64,000 nt of DNA, from NCBI GenBank assembly GCA_027460525.1, contig JAPZAS010000019.1:1-64000 (forward strand), in the 5' to 3' direction. Source of the stretch: Candidatus Methanoperedens sp. (GTDB lineage: Archaea; Halobacteriota; Methanosarcinia; Methanosarcinales; Methanoperedenaceae). The notes below the pieces were generated by a model that had not been told where the DNA came from, did no database searches, and worked only from the letters and a program-made list of their open reading frames with translations. Shown piece by piece: positions 34,749-43,993 of the stretch. Position 1 is the stretch's first letter, and the number at the start of each line of letters is the position of its first letter. Position numbers and translations under genes: made by a program.

Positions 34749-34904
34749 TAACGGACGCCGGAATGAATTCCAGCGCATTCAAAATCAATATTTTTACCGT
34801 TTGATTTTTAGGTCGTGTATGTCTATAATCGAAATGCTATTGTAAAAAATTACAAAGGGGACTCCAGTGTACTATGATGGGTTATCCTCGCTTCATTTTC
34901 GGAG

Positions 34905-36383
34905 TTAACCCCATCTGCGTCTTACTGTTACAGTGGTTGAACCTGAAGTATAACCTGACTTTGATGCTGTTATTCTTGCTGTTCCAGTTGCTGATGATCT
35001 AAAAATAACAGAACATTTTCCTGTCGAGTCTGAAGTGCAACTGGGAGAATTAAATGAGCCCAGAGATGTAACGAAGTTGATTATAACACCAGATTGACCA
35101 TCCGATGTTGAAGCAGTTATTGTTGATCTTTGGGTTGTAGTTATAGTGGATGGGTTGGCTGATACTGACAAGGATGGCGCTGGGGTTGGAGTTGCTGTTG
35201 GGGTTGGATTATAATTGATTGTGAGAGGACTGCCTAAACCTGTTACATAATCATAACCTGTCCCTGCAGTGCAGTAAAATCCGCAAACTCCATTCGAGCC
35301 ACTTGTAATATCTCTAAAGTAAGATGGATAATTTACTGATTTTGCATCTTGATAAAAGTTATTATTTGATGTAGAAAGTCCTAGAGATTGGATTGCTGCC
35401 CATTGAGGTGCGCCCGCGCTTGTTCCACCAACCGCCAACCACCCTGGGTAACCAAATGTATCATACACCCACACTGGTGAATTCTGATAGTCAGCATTGT
35501 ACGAAACATCAGGAACAGCACGCATGAGACCTGCACCTGACACACTGTATTTTACTTGATATTGCGGCTCAGTTTCATATACGCTCAAGCCTCCTCCACT
35601 TCCGCTCCAGGCAGTCTCCGAAACAAGCGAGCCACCGCTGAAAGTGAGAGTGGTTCCACCAACTCCGACTACGTTTGATGAGACTGAAGGCCACGAAACA
35701 CCATGTCCACCATCTCCAGAGGAGGCAAAGAAGATTGCTCCGTAAGTGCTGGTAAAATGATAATCTAAACTGGACTCTCCGGAAAACTCTGACCCACCCC
35801 AGCTCATTGATATTGCCTCAACATCCGAGCGGCCTCGAGCATAATCAACGGCAGCGAGTAAATCATTTCCGCTGTTGCTATTTGCCTCAACCAGAAGTAT
35901 CTTTGCATTAGGTGCAATTGCATGAGCCCATTGGGTATCAAGTGATATCTCAAGTCCCCAACCACTTTCTGTAGCGATGCTTGACGACATCATATGTTTT
36001 TCAAAACAGCCATTCGCAGTCGTGCATGGAAGCAGACCGAATTGACTACTGAAGATACCTAAGTCACTTTCAACGTTCGGATTATCAAAGGCATCAATAA
36101 TTGCAATTGTTCCGCTGCCACCTGTTGAAGGAAGATTATATACAGTTTTAATTTGCGCTGGAGAAAGAGGTGAAGAGATTGCTGGGGCAAGACCACGAAC
36201 ATGGACTGGCGGTTGCGCTGACCAATTATGTGGAAACGCATCTATCCATGGGGTTTCAGCATCTCCTTTTGAATGACTTTCCGACGCTGTAACAATTGGC
36301 ACTCCTGCAATAAGTACTTGTAATATAAACGATACCGCGATGAAAACAGTGAACACTCGTGTATGAATTTTTGTTTTTAACAT
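34905..36383 (-). CDS. S53 (sedolisin/kumamolisin-type) secreted serine peptidase
   Basis: A 492-residue secreted peptidase. A signal peptide is at about residues 1-34. Catalytic residues are Glu145 and Asp149 in GLEISLDTQWAHAIAP, the oxyanion Asp224 in SSGDGG, and Ser322 in GGTSAGAPQW. DITSGSNGVCGFYCTAG is the calcium-site region. A Pro/Thr linker (TPTATPTPAP) leads to an Ig-like (Big-type) domain of about 90 residues. The large N-terminal propeptide usual in S53 enzymes is absent; the catalytic domain starts at about residue 70. It is probably an extracellular acid-type protease or adhesin. Confidence 0.9.
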   Translation of the reverse strand: MLKTKIHTRVFTVFIAVSFILQVLIAGVPIVTASESHSKGDAETPWIDAFPHNWSAQPPVHVRGLAPAISSPLSPAQIKTVYNLPSTGGSGTIAIIDAFDNPNVESDLGIFSSQFGLLPCTTANGCFEKHMMSSSIATESGWGLEISLDTQWAHAIAPNAKILLVEANSNSGNDLLAAVDYARGRSDVEAISMSWGGSEFSGESSLDYHFTSTYGAIFFASSGDGGHGVSWPSVSSNVVGVGGTTLTFSGGSLVSETAWSGSGGGLSVYETEPQYQVKYSVSGAGLMRAVPDVSYNADYQNSPVWVYDTFGYPGWLAVGGTSAGAPQWAAIQSLGLSTSNNNFYQDAKSVNYPSYFRDITSGSNGVCGFYCTAGTGYDYVTGLGSPLTINYNPTPTATPTPAPSLSVSANPSTITTTQRSTITASTSDGQSGVIINFVTSLGSFNSPSCTSDSTGKCSVIFRSSATGTARITASKSGYTSGSTTVTVRRRWG

Positions 36384-36733
36384 TGTTTTTCTAACCTGCC
36401 AAAAGTATATAACCGCTTATTTGCTATATATATATTTCCAGTCAGATGGAATGCTGAATTGTTGTATTGAACTATAATTTTTCTAATTTGTTAATAACTA
36501 ATGATATTAAAGCTTTTATGATGATGACAATGTGCACCTAATTATGGATTTTGAAAATAAATCTGATTCTATCACCTTTAGTGAGCATTTAAATCCATAT
36601 CGCCTTCAATCACCCACCCCGCAATGAAATTTGCAGGGCATCAGCGCTTATGCTCAAGGCTCTGGCATTTCCATCAGTTCTCTTGTGTTCTACGTTTTGA
36701 TACAGGCGCAGGATTACGAGTTAAAAATTCGTT
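36384..36733. other. Gene-poor stretch between the S53 peptidase and the PIN toxin
   Basis: The first 200 bp are very AT-rich, with TATATATATA at about 36425, and probably hold the peptidase promoter. From 36610 to 36711 the minus strand has a short stop-ended open stretch (VEHKRTDGNARALS then 12 residues) that could be the last codons of a TnpB-like transposon protein; this is weak. Nothing else is seen. Confidence 0.3.
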
Positions 36734-37144
36734 TTAAATAATCTCCAAAAGTTCCTTGGTAGTATATATCTTAACGTGGTTTTGCTGTTGGAATCCTTTA
36801 TCCTCGCTCCATATCCCATCAACTTTGGTTTTCATAGCAAGCGCCAAAAAAGGGGCATCATCAGGATCAATATCCTTCATGATTTGTTTAGCCTGAACAT
36901 AGCAATCGGCATATTCATCTTTTGGATAGATGGCAATTCGTGAAAATAGCATATCCATCACATATTGCAGGTCCTTAGATGCGAGTTTTGACTTCTTTTT
37001 GATTATATCGGCATGCTTTAAAATCTCAGTAAAAGTGAATTCCGGTGCTATGAACTCAATATTTGAATTCATCAGAATATAGCGCCGTATGGAGTTGGAT
37101 ATAAGAGAGGATATTATAATATTGGTGTCTATCACCAGTCTCAT
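36734..37144 (-). CDS. PIN-domain nuclease (VapC-like toxin)
   Basis: A 136-residue PIN protein. Asp6 in MRLVIDTNIIISSLI, Glu in FTFTEILKH, and the acidic pair in DIDPDDAPFLALAM plus DGIWSEDKGF give a full PIN catalytic set. It lies 9 bp downstream of a small VapB-like gene, making an ordinary toxin-antitoxin operon. It is located between two copies of the DUF763 end. Confidence 0.88.
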   Translation of the reverse strand: MRLVIDTNIIISSLISNSIRRYILMNSNIEFIAPEFTFTEILKHADIIKKKSKLASKDLQYVMDMLFSRIAIYPKDEYADCYVQAKQIMKDIDPDDAPFLALAMKTKVDGIWSEDKGFQQQNHVKIYTTKELLEII

Positions 37145-37153
37145 TTTTCCAAC

Positions 37154-37378
37154 TCACTTGATGTCATGCTGTTCTCGTATGGACTTTTTTATAAGTTTCC
37201 CGATCTCCGCAGCATCCTTTTCTGTCAATTGACTTTTTTCCAGTATGCTATCTACTAACTGGATTTTTCGGGCATACTCCCACATCGCATTTCTAGCGAT
37301 GACGCTCCATTTTATTTCATTGTGATGTTTGATGACTGCGTAGAGGTCGTCTGGAACGGATAGAGTCATAGTTGGCAT
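37154..37378 (-). CDS. VapB-like antitoxin
   Basis: A 74-residue protein starting MPTMTLSVPDDLYAVIKHHN, a ribbon-helix-helix N-terminus, followed by a helical charged C-terminus (EKSQLTEKDAAEIGKLIKKS) that would bind the toxin. It is first in the operon with the PIN gene. Confidence 0.85.
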   Translation of the reverse strand: MPTMTLSVPDDLYAVIKHHNEIKWSVIARNAMWEYARKIQLVDSILEKSQLTEKDAAEIGKLIKKSIREQHDIK

Positions 37379-37466
37379 ATGTCATTATATGTGTCTACAC
37401 ATATTTATGTATTGCCATATGCCATAGGTTACGCCAGGAATGAGGATCGATTTATCTATAATTTTC

Positions 37467-37918
37467 GCTGATTTTGAAACCGGGTTCGGCTTCCTCCTCA
37501 TCACCCTGTACTGGATATCGATATAGACGAGCGGGGAATGGATGTGATGAAAAAAGCATATGAACTTCAGCCTTCAAGCTACGAGGAGCTGGTTTCGCTT
37601 GGCGGCATGGGACCGAAAAAGATTCGGGCGCTTGCGCTCATATCCGACCTTGTGTACGGGAGCGCACCGAGCTGGCGCGATCCTGTGAAGTACAGTTTCA
37701 CACATGGTGGAAAGGATGGTTTTCCGTATCCTGTGGACAGGGAAGTCTATGATAATTCCATTCAGGTATTGCGGGAATCGCTGGACAGCGCCAGCTTGAC
37801 AGGAAAGAGAAATACAATGCGATAAAAAGGCTGGGGGAGTTCGTTGTGGGAGCGGATTTTTAGAGTGCGATGATATGGGCGGGTATTACAGCTATCTGCT
37901 CTATGGTTTTTACGAGGG
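37467..37918 (+). pseudogene. DUF763 3' fragment (direct repeat, copy 2)
   Basis: A second, broken copy of the last third of DUF763. It lacks one G in the TTCGGCTTCC region and one base in CGCCAGCTTGAC compared with copy 1, so the frame is lost twice. The helix-hairpin-helix-like VSLGGMGPKKIRALALISD is still readable. The match extends about 55 bp past the stop and then ends, as in copy 1. Confidence 0.88.
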
Positions 37919-38108
37919 TGAACCCGGGTTTCTCGCGGTCACGAACCGGCCGAAATAGAATTCCTGGGCATCAAATGTGATGCTCAGTCTAATGCTTTAG
38001 TTTTTCTAATGTATCTCTGAAATTCATCCAGGCGCTGGGCATAGCATAGAATAGAGATAAGATGATTTCATAATTAATCGAATAATATAAGACAAATAGA
38101 CAAAGATA

Positions 38109-38585
38109 ATGGGTATAAATGTTGGTATAAAAAGGACTGATGTGATGAATGGAGAAACTGAAAGGGTCGAAAAAGGTGAAAAACTTTTGGAAGTGAAAGC
38201 AAGCATGAGCGAGGATAAGAGTTTCAGGCTTGCTTTGCTTTTATTATTTGTCCTTTTCATGATACCGATTGGAATAACAATACTCAATTGGCTCGGCGGG
38301 AAAAGTATTGAAATCTGGTTATTTTTTAGCTGGGTCTGGATTCCTGGATTTATTATCCTCTGGTTCATGAAAAGAACCTATGAAATTTATGAGAACGGTA
38401 TCAAAATAATGGTGAGATTTTACCCATGGAACATTTTTAAGGGCTACACTGTAAAGAATGGACAGGTTTTGATATATTATCGGTCGTTTTGGAGCGGAAG
38501 AGTCGTTCTGCCAGATAAAGATGGAAGAGTCGAAAAAGTAATAATGGAATATTTGGAACCTTATCAACCAGGTTTATTGGATTGA
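38109..38585 (+). CDS. Hypothetical membrane protein
   Basis: A 158-residue protein (or 146 from the ATG at 38145). A charged N-terminal region is followed by two transmembrane helices (LALLLLFVLFMIPIGITIL and IWLFFSWVWIPGFIILWF). A C-terminal soluble domain with YEIYENGIKIMVRFYPW resembles bacterial PH-like/YdbS-type folds. The family is not recognised firmly. It stands alone between the DUF763 remnant and nrpR. Confidence 0.6.
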   Translation: MGINVGIKRTDVMNGETERVEKGEKLLEVKASMSEDKSFRLALLLLFVLFMIPIGITILNWLGGKSIEIWLFFSWVWIPGFIILWFMKRTYEIYENGIKIMVRFYPWNIFKGYTVKNGQVLIYYRSFWSGRVVLPDKDGRVEKVIMEYLEPYQPGLLD

Positions 38586-38774
38586 GTAAAGAGTGCGCCT
38601 TTTTTGAATTCCAATAAGGATGCTCTAAAATCTATATTCGCTATCCGAACATTAACTTGCCAATTCGGTAGAGTCACAAACCCCGTACGATGCACGATGC
38701 CAGTATCTAGCGTTATCAGGAACATACAGGATTATTCCCTGTTATGTCATAATAATTCGCATTTCAAAAAAAAC

Positions 38775-39764
38775 TTACACCTTCTTCAATTCTTTGAAAT
38801 CCATAATCGTAGAAATCGGATAAGTTGTGACATTGATCCCGCTCTCTTCCACTGCCGCCATCGCATTCGTTCCGGCATACACCACAACGCCCACTTTTCC
38901 TGTATCGATAGGCGCATTGAGCACGGACTTCCCGGGTTTCCCGATCTCGGCTATGCTCACCAACCTTGCATCCATCACGGATTCCAGCACCTTTTCAGCC
39001 TCCGGAATAGCCGACCCCGGAATCTCACGCAGGTTGGCAAGAAGCCTGCCCGAACCCGTATCCACAGCATCCAGAACCCTCGTCATCTTCTTGGACATAA
39101 AAATCCGCATCGGGTCAATGGTAGTACCGTTATAGACAATGAGTTCATCAAAATGCGTGGGTTTCCTGTCCTTCACTTCCAGCAGTCCCCCGTATTTAGG
39201 ATTGACCGGAATCCCGTTTTTCAGCAGAATCCCGTCGATCGTTATGCTGCACATGGTAGCTATTCCCATTTTACCTTCCGGGATTTTAATGTCCGAAGTG
39301 AAAGTGCCCTCCTCCAGCGACTTAATATACGGACTGATGGAATAACCGTCATAAATCACATGCCTGAGCACTTCCATGGTTTTATCAAAATCATTCTTGT
39401 CTATTATTGACGTATTGATTATTACCTTGCCCTCTCCGGTTTTAAGGTCGAAAGATGTATCATAGATGAGCTTTTCTATCCTTGTTATGATGAAGCCCAC
39501 CCTGTCCCCTACCAGTGCATCGTTAAGCTCGTTAATTCCAGGCTCCGTGATTACCCTGCCGTCATATCCATGGCGTTCGGTGAGACCCCGTTCATCCAGG
39601 ATGCGAAGGTGATACCGCACCCCCCGCTCTCCGATTGGGTATCCGCGTTCGTTCATTCTGTCGGCTATCAACCGCGCCCCTATCGGGTCGTTGTTCTCAT
39701 AGAGTATCCTGAGGATCTCTATGAGTTTTCTCTGCACCTGCGATTCAATAGTCGTTGTTGTCAT
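38775..39764 (-). CDS. nrpR: NrpR family transcriptional repressor
   Basis: A 329-residue regulator with an N-terminal winged helix (RKLIEILRILYENNDPIGAR and GERGVRYHLRILDERGL) and one NrpR/DUF128 regulatory domain (residues 90-329). In methanogens NrpR represses nitrogen fixation and glutamine synthetase genes and responds to 2-oxoglutarate. Only one regulatory domain is present, as in the shorter NrpR types. No nif or gln genes lie in this window. Confidence 0.93.
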   Translation of the reverse strand: MTTTTIESQVQRKLIEILRILYENNDPIGARLIADRMNERGYPIGERGVRYHLRILDERGLTERHGYDGRVITEPGINELNDALVGDRVGFIITRIEKLIYDTSFDLKTGEGKVIINTSIIDKNDFDKTMEVLRHVIYDGYSISPYIKSLEEGTFTSDIKIPEGKMGIATMCSITIDGILLKNGIPVNPKYGGLLEVKDRKPTHFDELIVYNGTTIDPMRIFMSKKMTRVLDAVDTGSGRLLANLREIPGSAIPEAEKVLESVMDARLVSIAEIGKPGKSVLNAPIDTGKVGVVVYAGTNAMAAVEESGINVTTYPISTIMDFKELKKV

Positions 39765-39811
39765 TTCTTTTATTCAAACCTTCGAATGCATCACATATAA
39801 TATTATCGGTC

Positions 39812-40366
39812 TTATGCCCCTTCTTTCAGCCACCGCGCAAATTCCACCAGCGCCCGATACCTGTGGGATAACCTGTTTTTCTCCTCTTCTTTCATCTCCC
39901 CAAAAGTCACACCTCCTACCTCGAATATCGGGTCGTAGCCAAAACCCGCGCTTCCGCGGATACCCTTTGCTATCTCCCCATTCACTTCCCCTGAAAAAAC
40001 AATTGCCTCTTCCCCTGGTCGGCAGTATCCGATTACGCATTTAAAAACAGCGCTCCTGTTTTTTTCTCCTTCCATGAGTTTAAGTATTCTCTCATTTCCG
40101 AGGGTATCAAAAACATACGCAGAATAAGGTCCTGGAAACCCACCAAGTGCCTCTATGAAAAGCCCCGAATCATCCACCATGACCTCCTGATTCAAATTCT
40201 TTGCAGCCCACTGCGCCCCGAATTTTGCTATGGCTTCAAGGTTATCTTCCTGCAATTCAGGATACCCGCAGTTGTTTTGTTCCACGGTTATTCCGAGGGG
40301 CGAAAGAATATCGCCTGCTTCCTTTACTTTATGGGCATTGCCTGTCACGAAGACTATTTTTCTCAT
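39812..40366 (-). CDS. XTP/dITP diphosphatase (RdgB/HAM1)
   Basis: A 184-residue Ham1-family pyrophosphatase that removes non-canonical purine NTPs. VFVTGNAHKVKEA is the N-terminal substrate loop, VDDSGLFIEALGGFPGPYSAY the catalytic and binding region, and GSAGFGYDPIFEV and SHRYRAL are the later conserved blocks. The start overlaps the end of a small membrane-protein gene by 38 bp. Confidence 0.95.
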   Translation of the reverse strand: MRKIVFVTGNAHKVKEAGDILSPLGITVEQNNCGYPELQEDNLEAIAKFGAQWAAKNLNQEVMVDDSGLFIEALGGFPGPYSAYVFDTLGNERILKLMEGEKNRSAVFKCVIGYCRPGEEAIVFSGEVNGEIAKGIRGSAGFGYDPIFEVGGVTFGEMKEEEKNRLSHRYRALVEFARWLKEGA

Positions 40367-40559
40367 GATATTGTTTTCTCAGTTTCTTCTGCATTAGCGA
40401 CCTTTTTATGAATTCCCTGTATTCAGGCTTAAATTTCATCAGTATCAACAATATAGGATAGCGCAGGAACAATATAAACGATGTAATCCCGATTGCAAGA
40501 CCTGCGAGAAGGATTATTTTCGGGCCAAGAGGCAGGCTATGGATATCAAGCATAGGCAA
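40329..40559 (-). CDS. Small membrane protein upstream of RdgB
   Basis: A 76-residue frame (start MPMLDIHSL, or two residues later) with two adjoining hydrophobic helices (IILLAGLAIGITSFILFL and YPILLILMKF) and a basic C-terminus. It ends within the rdgB start. No family is recognised. It begins 3 bp after the aspartate kinase stop. Confidence 0.6.
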   Translation of the reverse strand: MPMLDIHSLPLGPKIILLAGLAIGITSFILFLRYPILLILMKFKPEYREFIKRSLMQKKLRKQYHEKNSLRDRQCP

Positions 40560-40562
40560 AGC

Positions 40563-41963
40563 TCATTTCTGGTGTTCCAGATCGAACTCCTTATGCAGCA
40601 CCGCGATTGCCTTTTTTGCACTTTCGGCGCTTACTGCGAAGGAGATATTGTGCTGCGATGAGCCTTGCGAGATCATTATTACATTGACAGCGGCTTTCCC
40701 GAGCGCCCCGAAAACACGTCCAGCTACACCCGGGGTATTTGCCATGCCAGCCCCCACGACAGCCACCACAGATATATTCCTGTCATGCGTTACTTCCTTG
40801 ATTATACCGTTCTTGAATTCAGCCTTTATCGATTTCACTGCCTTATCAAGATGAGCCTCATCAACCACGATGGAAATATTCGCCTCCGAGGAGCCCTGCG
40901 AGATCATCACGATATTAACACCTGCATTTGCAAGCGTGGTGAACACGCGCGCTGCCACGCCTATTGTACCGACCATCCCTGCACCCGAGATGTTGATAAG
41001 TGCGACTTTTTTTATCACGGTCACAGCTTTCACTATATCCCTGCTCTTTTTCTCATCCTTCACCACCAACGTTCCCGGAAGCTCGGGATGGAATGTGTTC
41101 TTGACGCGCACAGGTATGCCGTGCCTTATGGCAGGCTCAATGGCTCTGGGGTGGAGCACCTTGGCGCCGAAATACGAAAGTTCCATGGCTTCGATATAAG
41201 AGATTATCGGTATCGGTCTGGCTTCAGGCACGATGACAGGGTCTGTTGTCATGATGCCGTCCACCTCTTTCCAGAGCCATATCTCGTTGGCTTTCAGTGC
41301 GGCTCCGATTATGGATGCTGTGAAATCAGAACCACCTCTCCCGAGAGTGGTGATAATCCCAGCTTCGTTCTCTGCAATGAAACCGCACACTACAGGGACA
41401 CAATCATTTAAAAGGGGCTCGAGCCTTTCCTTCACAAGGGAATACGTTACTTCAAGGGGTTTGGCATTGCCGTATTCATCCGTGGTTATTATTCCTGCTT
41501 CGCCTCCCGTGAATGAGCGGGAGCTTACTCCAAGTGAGTTCAGCGAACCGCAGAGTATGGGTGCAGCCAATCGCTCGCCGTAGGATGAAATATAATCGAT
41601 TGATCTCGCTGTGAGTTCACCGAGGTAACATATGCCGATGAGCGCTTTCTCAAGTTCTTCTATGCGCAGGTCAAGCTCTGCGGTTACTTTTTCTAAAATT
41701 ACGGTCTTATCTATGGCTTCGTGGACTGCTTTGTGGTGCTGCTTTGTGAGGTCAGCGATGAATTCTTTTACCGCAGAGGTTTTTCCCGTTTCTGAGGCAT
41801 CCCTGGCATTTTTTAGGAGCGCATCTGTGATGCCGCTGAACGCGGAAGTCACAAGAACAATTTCATTCCCTCCATTGCGATATTCCTTTGCAAGCTCTGC
41901 GACATGCCTCATGCGGACGCCGTCCCCCACCGACGTGCCTCCGAATTTCATCACAAGTCTCAT
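40563..41963 (-). CDS. Aspartate kinase
   Basis: A 466-residue aspartokinase, the first step of Lys/Thr/Met synthesis. KFGGTSVGDG is the N-terminal ATP motif; SYGERLAAPIL and TLGRGGSDFTA are the catalytic blocks. Two ACT domains occupy residues 315-460, each with an NI-x-MISQGSS stretch, the usual allosteric site. It is the first gene of a cluster with the small membrane protein and rdgB. Confidence 0.95.
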   Translation of the reverse strand: MRLVMKFGGTSVGDGVRMRHVAELAKEYRNGGNEIVLVTSAFSGITDALLKNARDASETGKTSAVKEFIADLTKQHHKAVHEAIDKTVILEKVTAELDLRIEELEKALIGICYLGELTARSIDYISSYGERLAAPILCGSLNSLGVSSRSFTGGEAGIITTDEYGNAKPLEVTYSLVKERLEPLLNDCVPVVCGFIAENEAGIITTLGRGGSDFTASIIGAALKANEIWLWKEVDGIMTTDPVIVPEARPIPIISYIEAMELSYFGAKVLHPRAIEPAIRHGIPVRVKNTFHPELPGTLVVKDEKKSRDIVKAVTVIKKVALINISGAGMVGTIGVAARVFTTLANAGVNIVMISQGSSEANISIVVDEAHLDKAVKSIKAEFKNGIIKEVTHDRNISVVAVVGAGMANTPGVAGRVFGALGKAAVNVIMISQGSSQHNISFAVSAESAKKAIAVLHKEFDLEHQK

Positions 41964-42106
41964 ACGGGCTTTTCAATCGTTGGGTGGTGTATTAAAGATT
42001 ATGGAAATGATACCCGGAATTAGTAAAATTTGGCTTTGGCCTTATCATAAAAGGTAAAGAGCAAAGAGACGGGGCGTTATGGTGCCCCTGACCACATCCG
42101 ATAAAG

Positions 42107-42192
42107 CGCCGGGAATGGGATTCGAACCCATGTGGATCGGATGAACCATCGGTTCTTAAGACCAGCGCATTAGGCCGCTCTGCCATCCCGGC
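42107..42192 (-). tRNA. tRNA-Leu (anticodon UAA)
   Basis: The minus-strand RNA starts GCCGGGA and ends TCCCGGC plus one discriminator base, giving a 7-bp acceptor stem. The T arm is ATGGG, loop TTCGAAT, CCCAT. The anticodon loop is CTTAAGA, anticodon UAA. A long variable arm containing GATG-GTT-CATC makes it class II, as leucine tRNAs are. CCA is not encoded. Confidence 0.92.
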
Positions 42193-42381
42193 ACACTTAA
42201 GGGAATCCTTCAAGGGATATATGTGCGAGCCAAGAGCGGCGTGAAAGTAATCCCCGCTACACATCCAGAGGGCCCTTCAAGGCTAATATGGTTTTTGATG
42301 GAAGGTTTTATGTAGTTCACTGTAAATTATTAACTTGGATGAACTATAGGTTTTAAGATCGGGTACGGCTATGCCGTCCCT
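42193..42381. other. Non-coding stretch next to tRNA-Leu
   Basis: No good reading frame is seen here or in the continuation to the terminator at 42382-42418. It probably includes the tRNA promoter. A GGG-T-ACGGC/GCCGT-CCC hairpin is at 42361-42380. A small RNA is possible but there is no direct support. Confidence 0.3.
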
Positions 42382-42418
42382 AAAAGGGATACATGGTTTG
42401 GCTGTGTATCCCTTTTTA
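42382..42418 (+). terminator. Strong hairpin with T-run
   Basis: Arms AAAAGGGATACA (42382-42393) and TGTATCCCTTTT (42405-42416) pair perfectly across an 11-base loop and run into TTTATT. It has the shape of an intrinsic terminator, although no gene is recognised just upstream on this strand. It may end a small transcript. Confidence 0.55.
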
Positions 42419-42450
42419 TTTTAACATAATCTTTTTTTGTTGTTTGCGGG

Positions 42451-42606
42451 ATGGATTTTATTTTTTATGGTTATAGTAGCGTAGAAGAGAAAAAGGACAT
42501 CACGGGCTTACTAAAATTCTGCGAAGAGTTTAAAACCCGGGGGCTGGTCATAACAAAAGACCTCTTGAGAAACAGGGGAACATTATACCAGCATGGCTAT
42601 TTGTGA
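42451..42606 (+). pseudogene. C-terminal fragment resembling a DUF4143-type ATPase
   Basis: A 51-codon frame contains KKDITGLLKFCEEFKTRGLV and then ITKDLL. The pattern of a lysine-rich segment followed by G-L-x-x-F and a V-I-T-x-D end is like the C-termini of archaeal DUF4143 ATPases. Nothing upstream encodes the rest. It is probably a relic. Confidence 0.5.
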
Positions 42607-42636
42607 TAATAATTTAGTGATCTTCTCATTTTACTC

Positions 42637-43305
42637 TTATTTTTCCCCCAACTCTGCCTTAATCACCTTCATCACACCAAAATCCCCCCTCCATAGCTTC
42701 TCAACCTCAAGCAGGTTAATCCTCTTCCTGTAATACGGCGCATCAAGCACCAGCGTTTCATACTCGCCGCCCTCGCCAGCGATATGAATCCTGTACTTCC
42801 TGTGCAAGGCTTTCAGGTCTTCTATCAGCCTTTCATTAAAGCGCCGCCCGAGCCATGAGCCGTCCATGCCCGCCGCAGCTACCTTGACCATCCGGATATC
42901 CATACACGTAATCATCTCGCGAAGCAAACTCTCAGGCTCACAATGCCATAATGGCGCATACATCGCAAGCCCGAGCTCTTCGCAGATATGCCGAACACGG
43001 GAAGCCTGATATTCCGACTCGATGGCACCTGCAACGACGCCCTCAACTTTTACCTGCTGCAAAGCCTTTTTCAGGTCATCGAGTTCCTTTTCCTTCTCTC
43101 CTGAAGAGGACATGGAAGTCAGCGGTATCCCGCACGCCTGCGAAATCATTTCAGTAAGATGTATGTTTGCAGAATGGAACATGTATGAATCCTCATACTC
43201 CGGCTTTATCGTGACAAGGTCTGTAACCTCATGACCTTCCTGCAGTGCCTTATAAATTGCAAAGGTCGAATCCTTGCCGCCGGAAATAAGCGCTGCCAGC
43301 TTCAT
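42637..43305 (-). CDS. Diphthine-ammonia ligase family protein (Dph6-like)
   Basis: A 222-residue ATP pyrophosphatase. [15 protein letters not shown] is the PP-loop, and [15 protein letters not shown] with GAIESEYQ are the Dph6/MJ0570 family motifs. It probably carries out the last amidation step making diphthamide on elongation factor 2. It overlaps the DUF555 gene by ATGA. Confidence 0.92.
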   Translation of the reverse strand: MKLAALISGGKDSTFAIYKALQEGHEVTDLVTIKPEYEDSYMFHSANIHLTEMISQACGIPLTSMSSSGEKEKELDDLKKALQQVKVEGVVAGAIESEYQASRVRHICEELGLAMYAPLWHCEPESLLREMITCMDIRMVKVAAAGMDGSWLGRRFNERLIEDLKALHRKYRIHIAGEGGEYETLVLDAPYYRKRINLLEVEKLWRGDFGVMKVIKAELGEK

Positions 43306-43691
43306 TTTTCTTCTGCCGGTAGTTTCTTCTTTTCTTTCTTTTCCTTCCCGCCCTCAAACTCTTCAACTTCAACAACATTGAGCGGGGTGTTTCTCAGTGC
43401 CTTGCCTATGGTTGATTTTGCAATCCTTGCCGCATGCTCCTCGCTTTCAGCGTCATACACCTTCATTTCAAGCAGGATACCAACAAGCGCAGTGCCTGCC
43501 GCCATGAAAACGCTGTCAAAAGCCTCGCCGCATGCGGGACAGCTTGTGGTTCCCACCTCGATTTCCACGAAGTTCAAATCAGGATTGAGCAGTTTTCCGA
43601 CCTCTGAGATCGCTATATTCATCGCATCTTCTACGCTTTCCACACTCTTCACAAGCCATGCGGCTTCAAGTGTAACAATATAATTTGCCAT
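43302..43691 (-). CDS. DUF555 protein
   Basis: A 129-residue archaeal protein of the DUF555 family: [20 protein letters not shown] at the start and the [13 protein letters not shown] segment with a CxxC pair. The function is unknown. It lies in a compact cluster DUF357-DUF555-Dph6 on one strand. Confidence 0.92.
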   Translation of the reverse strand: MANYIVTLEAAWLVKSVESVEDAMNIAISEVGKLLNPDLNFVEIEVGTTSCPACGEAFDSVFMAAGTALVGILLEMKVYDAESEEHAARIAKSTIGKALRNTPLNVVEVEEFEGGKEKKEKKKLPAEEK

Positions 43692-43705
43692 TTATTATTC
43701 CTCTT

Positions 43706-43993
43706 TCAAATCGTAAACAGGTCTTCATCACTCACTTTAAATACGCCCAGTTTAACGCCAGCATCCAGCCACGCATGCCCGTAGCTGAAGCACACAAGCG
43801 CGTTCACCATATCCCGTTCTTCAAGGAATTGCACGCCGTCATCGTAATATGAGCCTGCCATATTGGAAAAATCATCCGCAACTTTTCTTAAATGAGAATT
43901 TTCCTGGGGCGCAACCTCAAAGGCCTTGAGCGCTTTGTGCAAAAGCTCTTCGTATTTCTTTACTTTTTCCTCAAGGACTGCATGCGGTTTCAT
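43706..43993 (-). CDS. DUF357 protein
   Basis: A 95-residue helical protein with the DUF357 pattern: a first coil (EEKVKKYEELLHKALKAFEV), then MAGSYYDDGVQFLEERDMVN and ALVCFSYGHAWLDAGV. It resembles HEPN/TPR-like helical bundles. The role is unknown. It is first gene of the cluster with DUF555 and Dph6. Confidence 0.9.
   Translation of the reverse strand: MKPHAVLEEKVKKYEELLHKALKAFEVAPQENSHLRKVADDFSNMAGSYYDDGVQFLEERDMVNALVCFSYGHAWLDAGVKLGVFKVSDEDLFTI

Noticed and set aside
36610-36711. TnpB-like C-terminal remnant
   Set aside because: Only about 30 codons and no zinc-finger cysteines; noted in the gap entry but not strong enough to call an insertion sequence.
39185-39200. Third copy of the CCCCGTATTT palindrome
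   Set aside because: Only one half-site (CCCCCGTATTTAGG) is present and it encodes conserved nrpR residues, so it is probably chance.
38604-39410. A 268-codon plus-strand frame opposite nrpR
   Set aside because: The translation is His/Arg/Cys-rich without domains, while the nrpR frame on the other strand is a complete known regulator.
40665-41411. A 248-codon frame opposite aspartate kinase
   Set aside because: Shadow of a full-length aspartate kinase, rich in His and Tyr, no start context.
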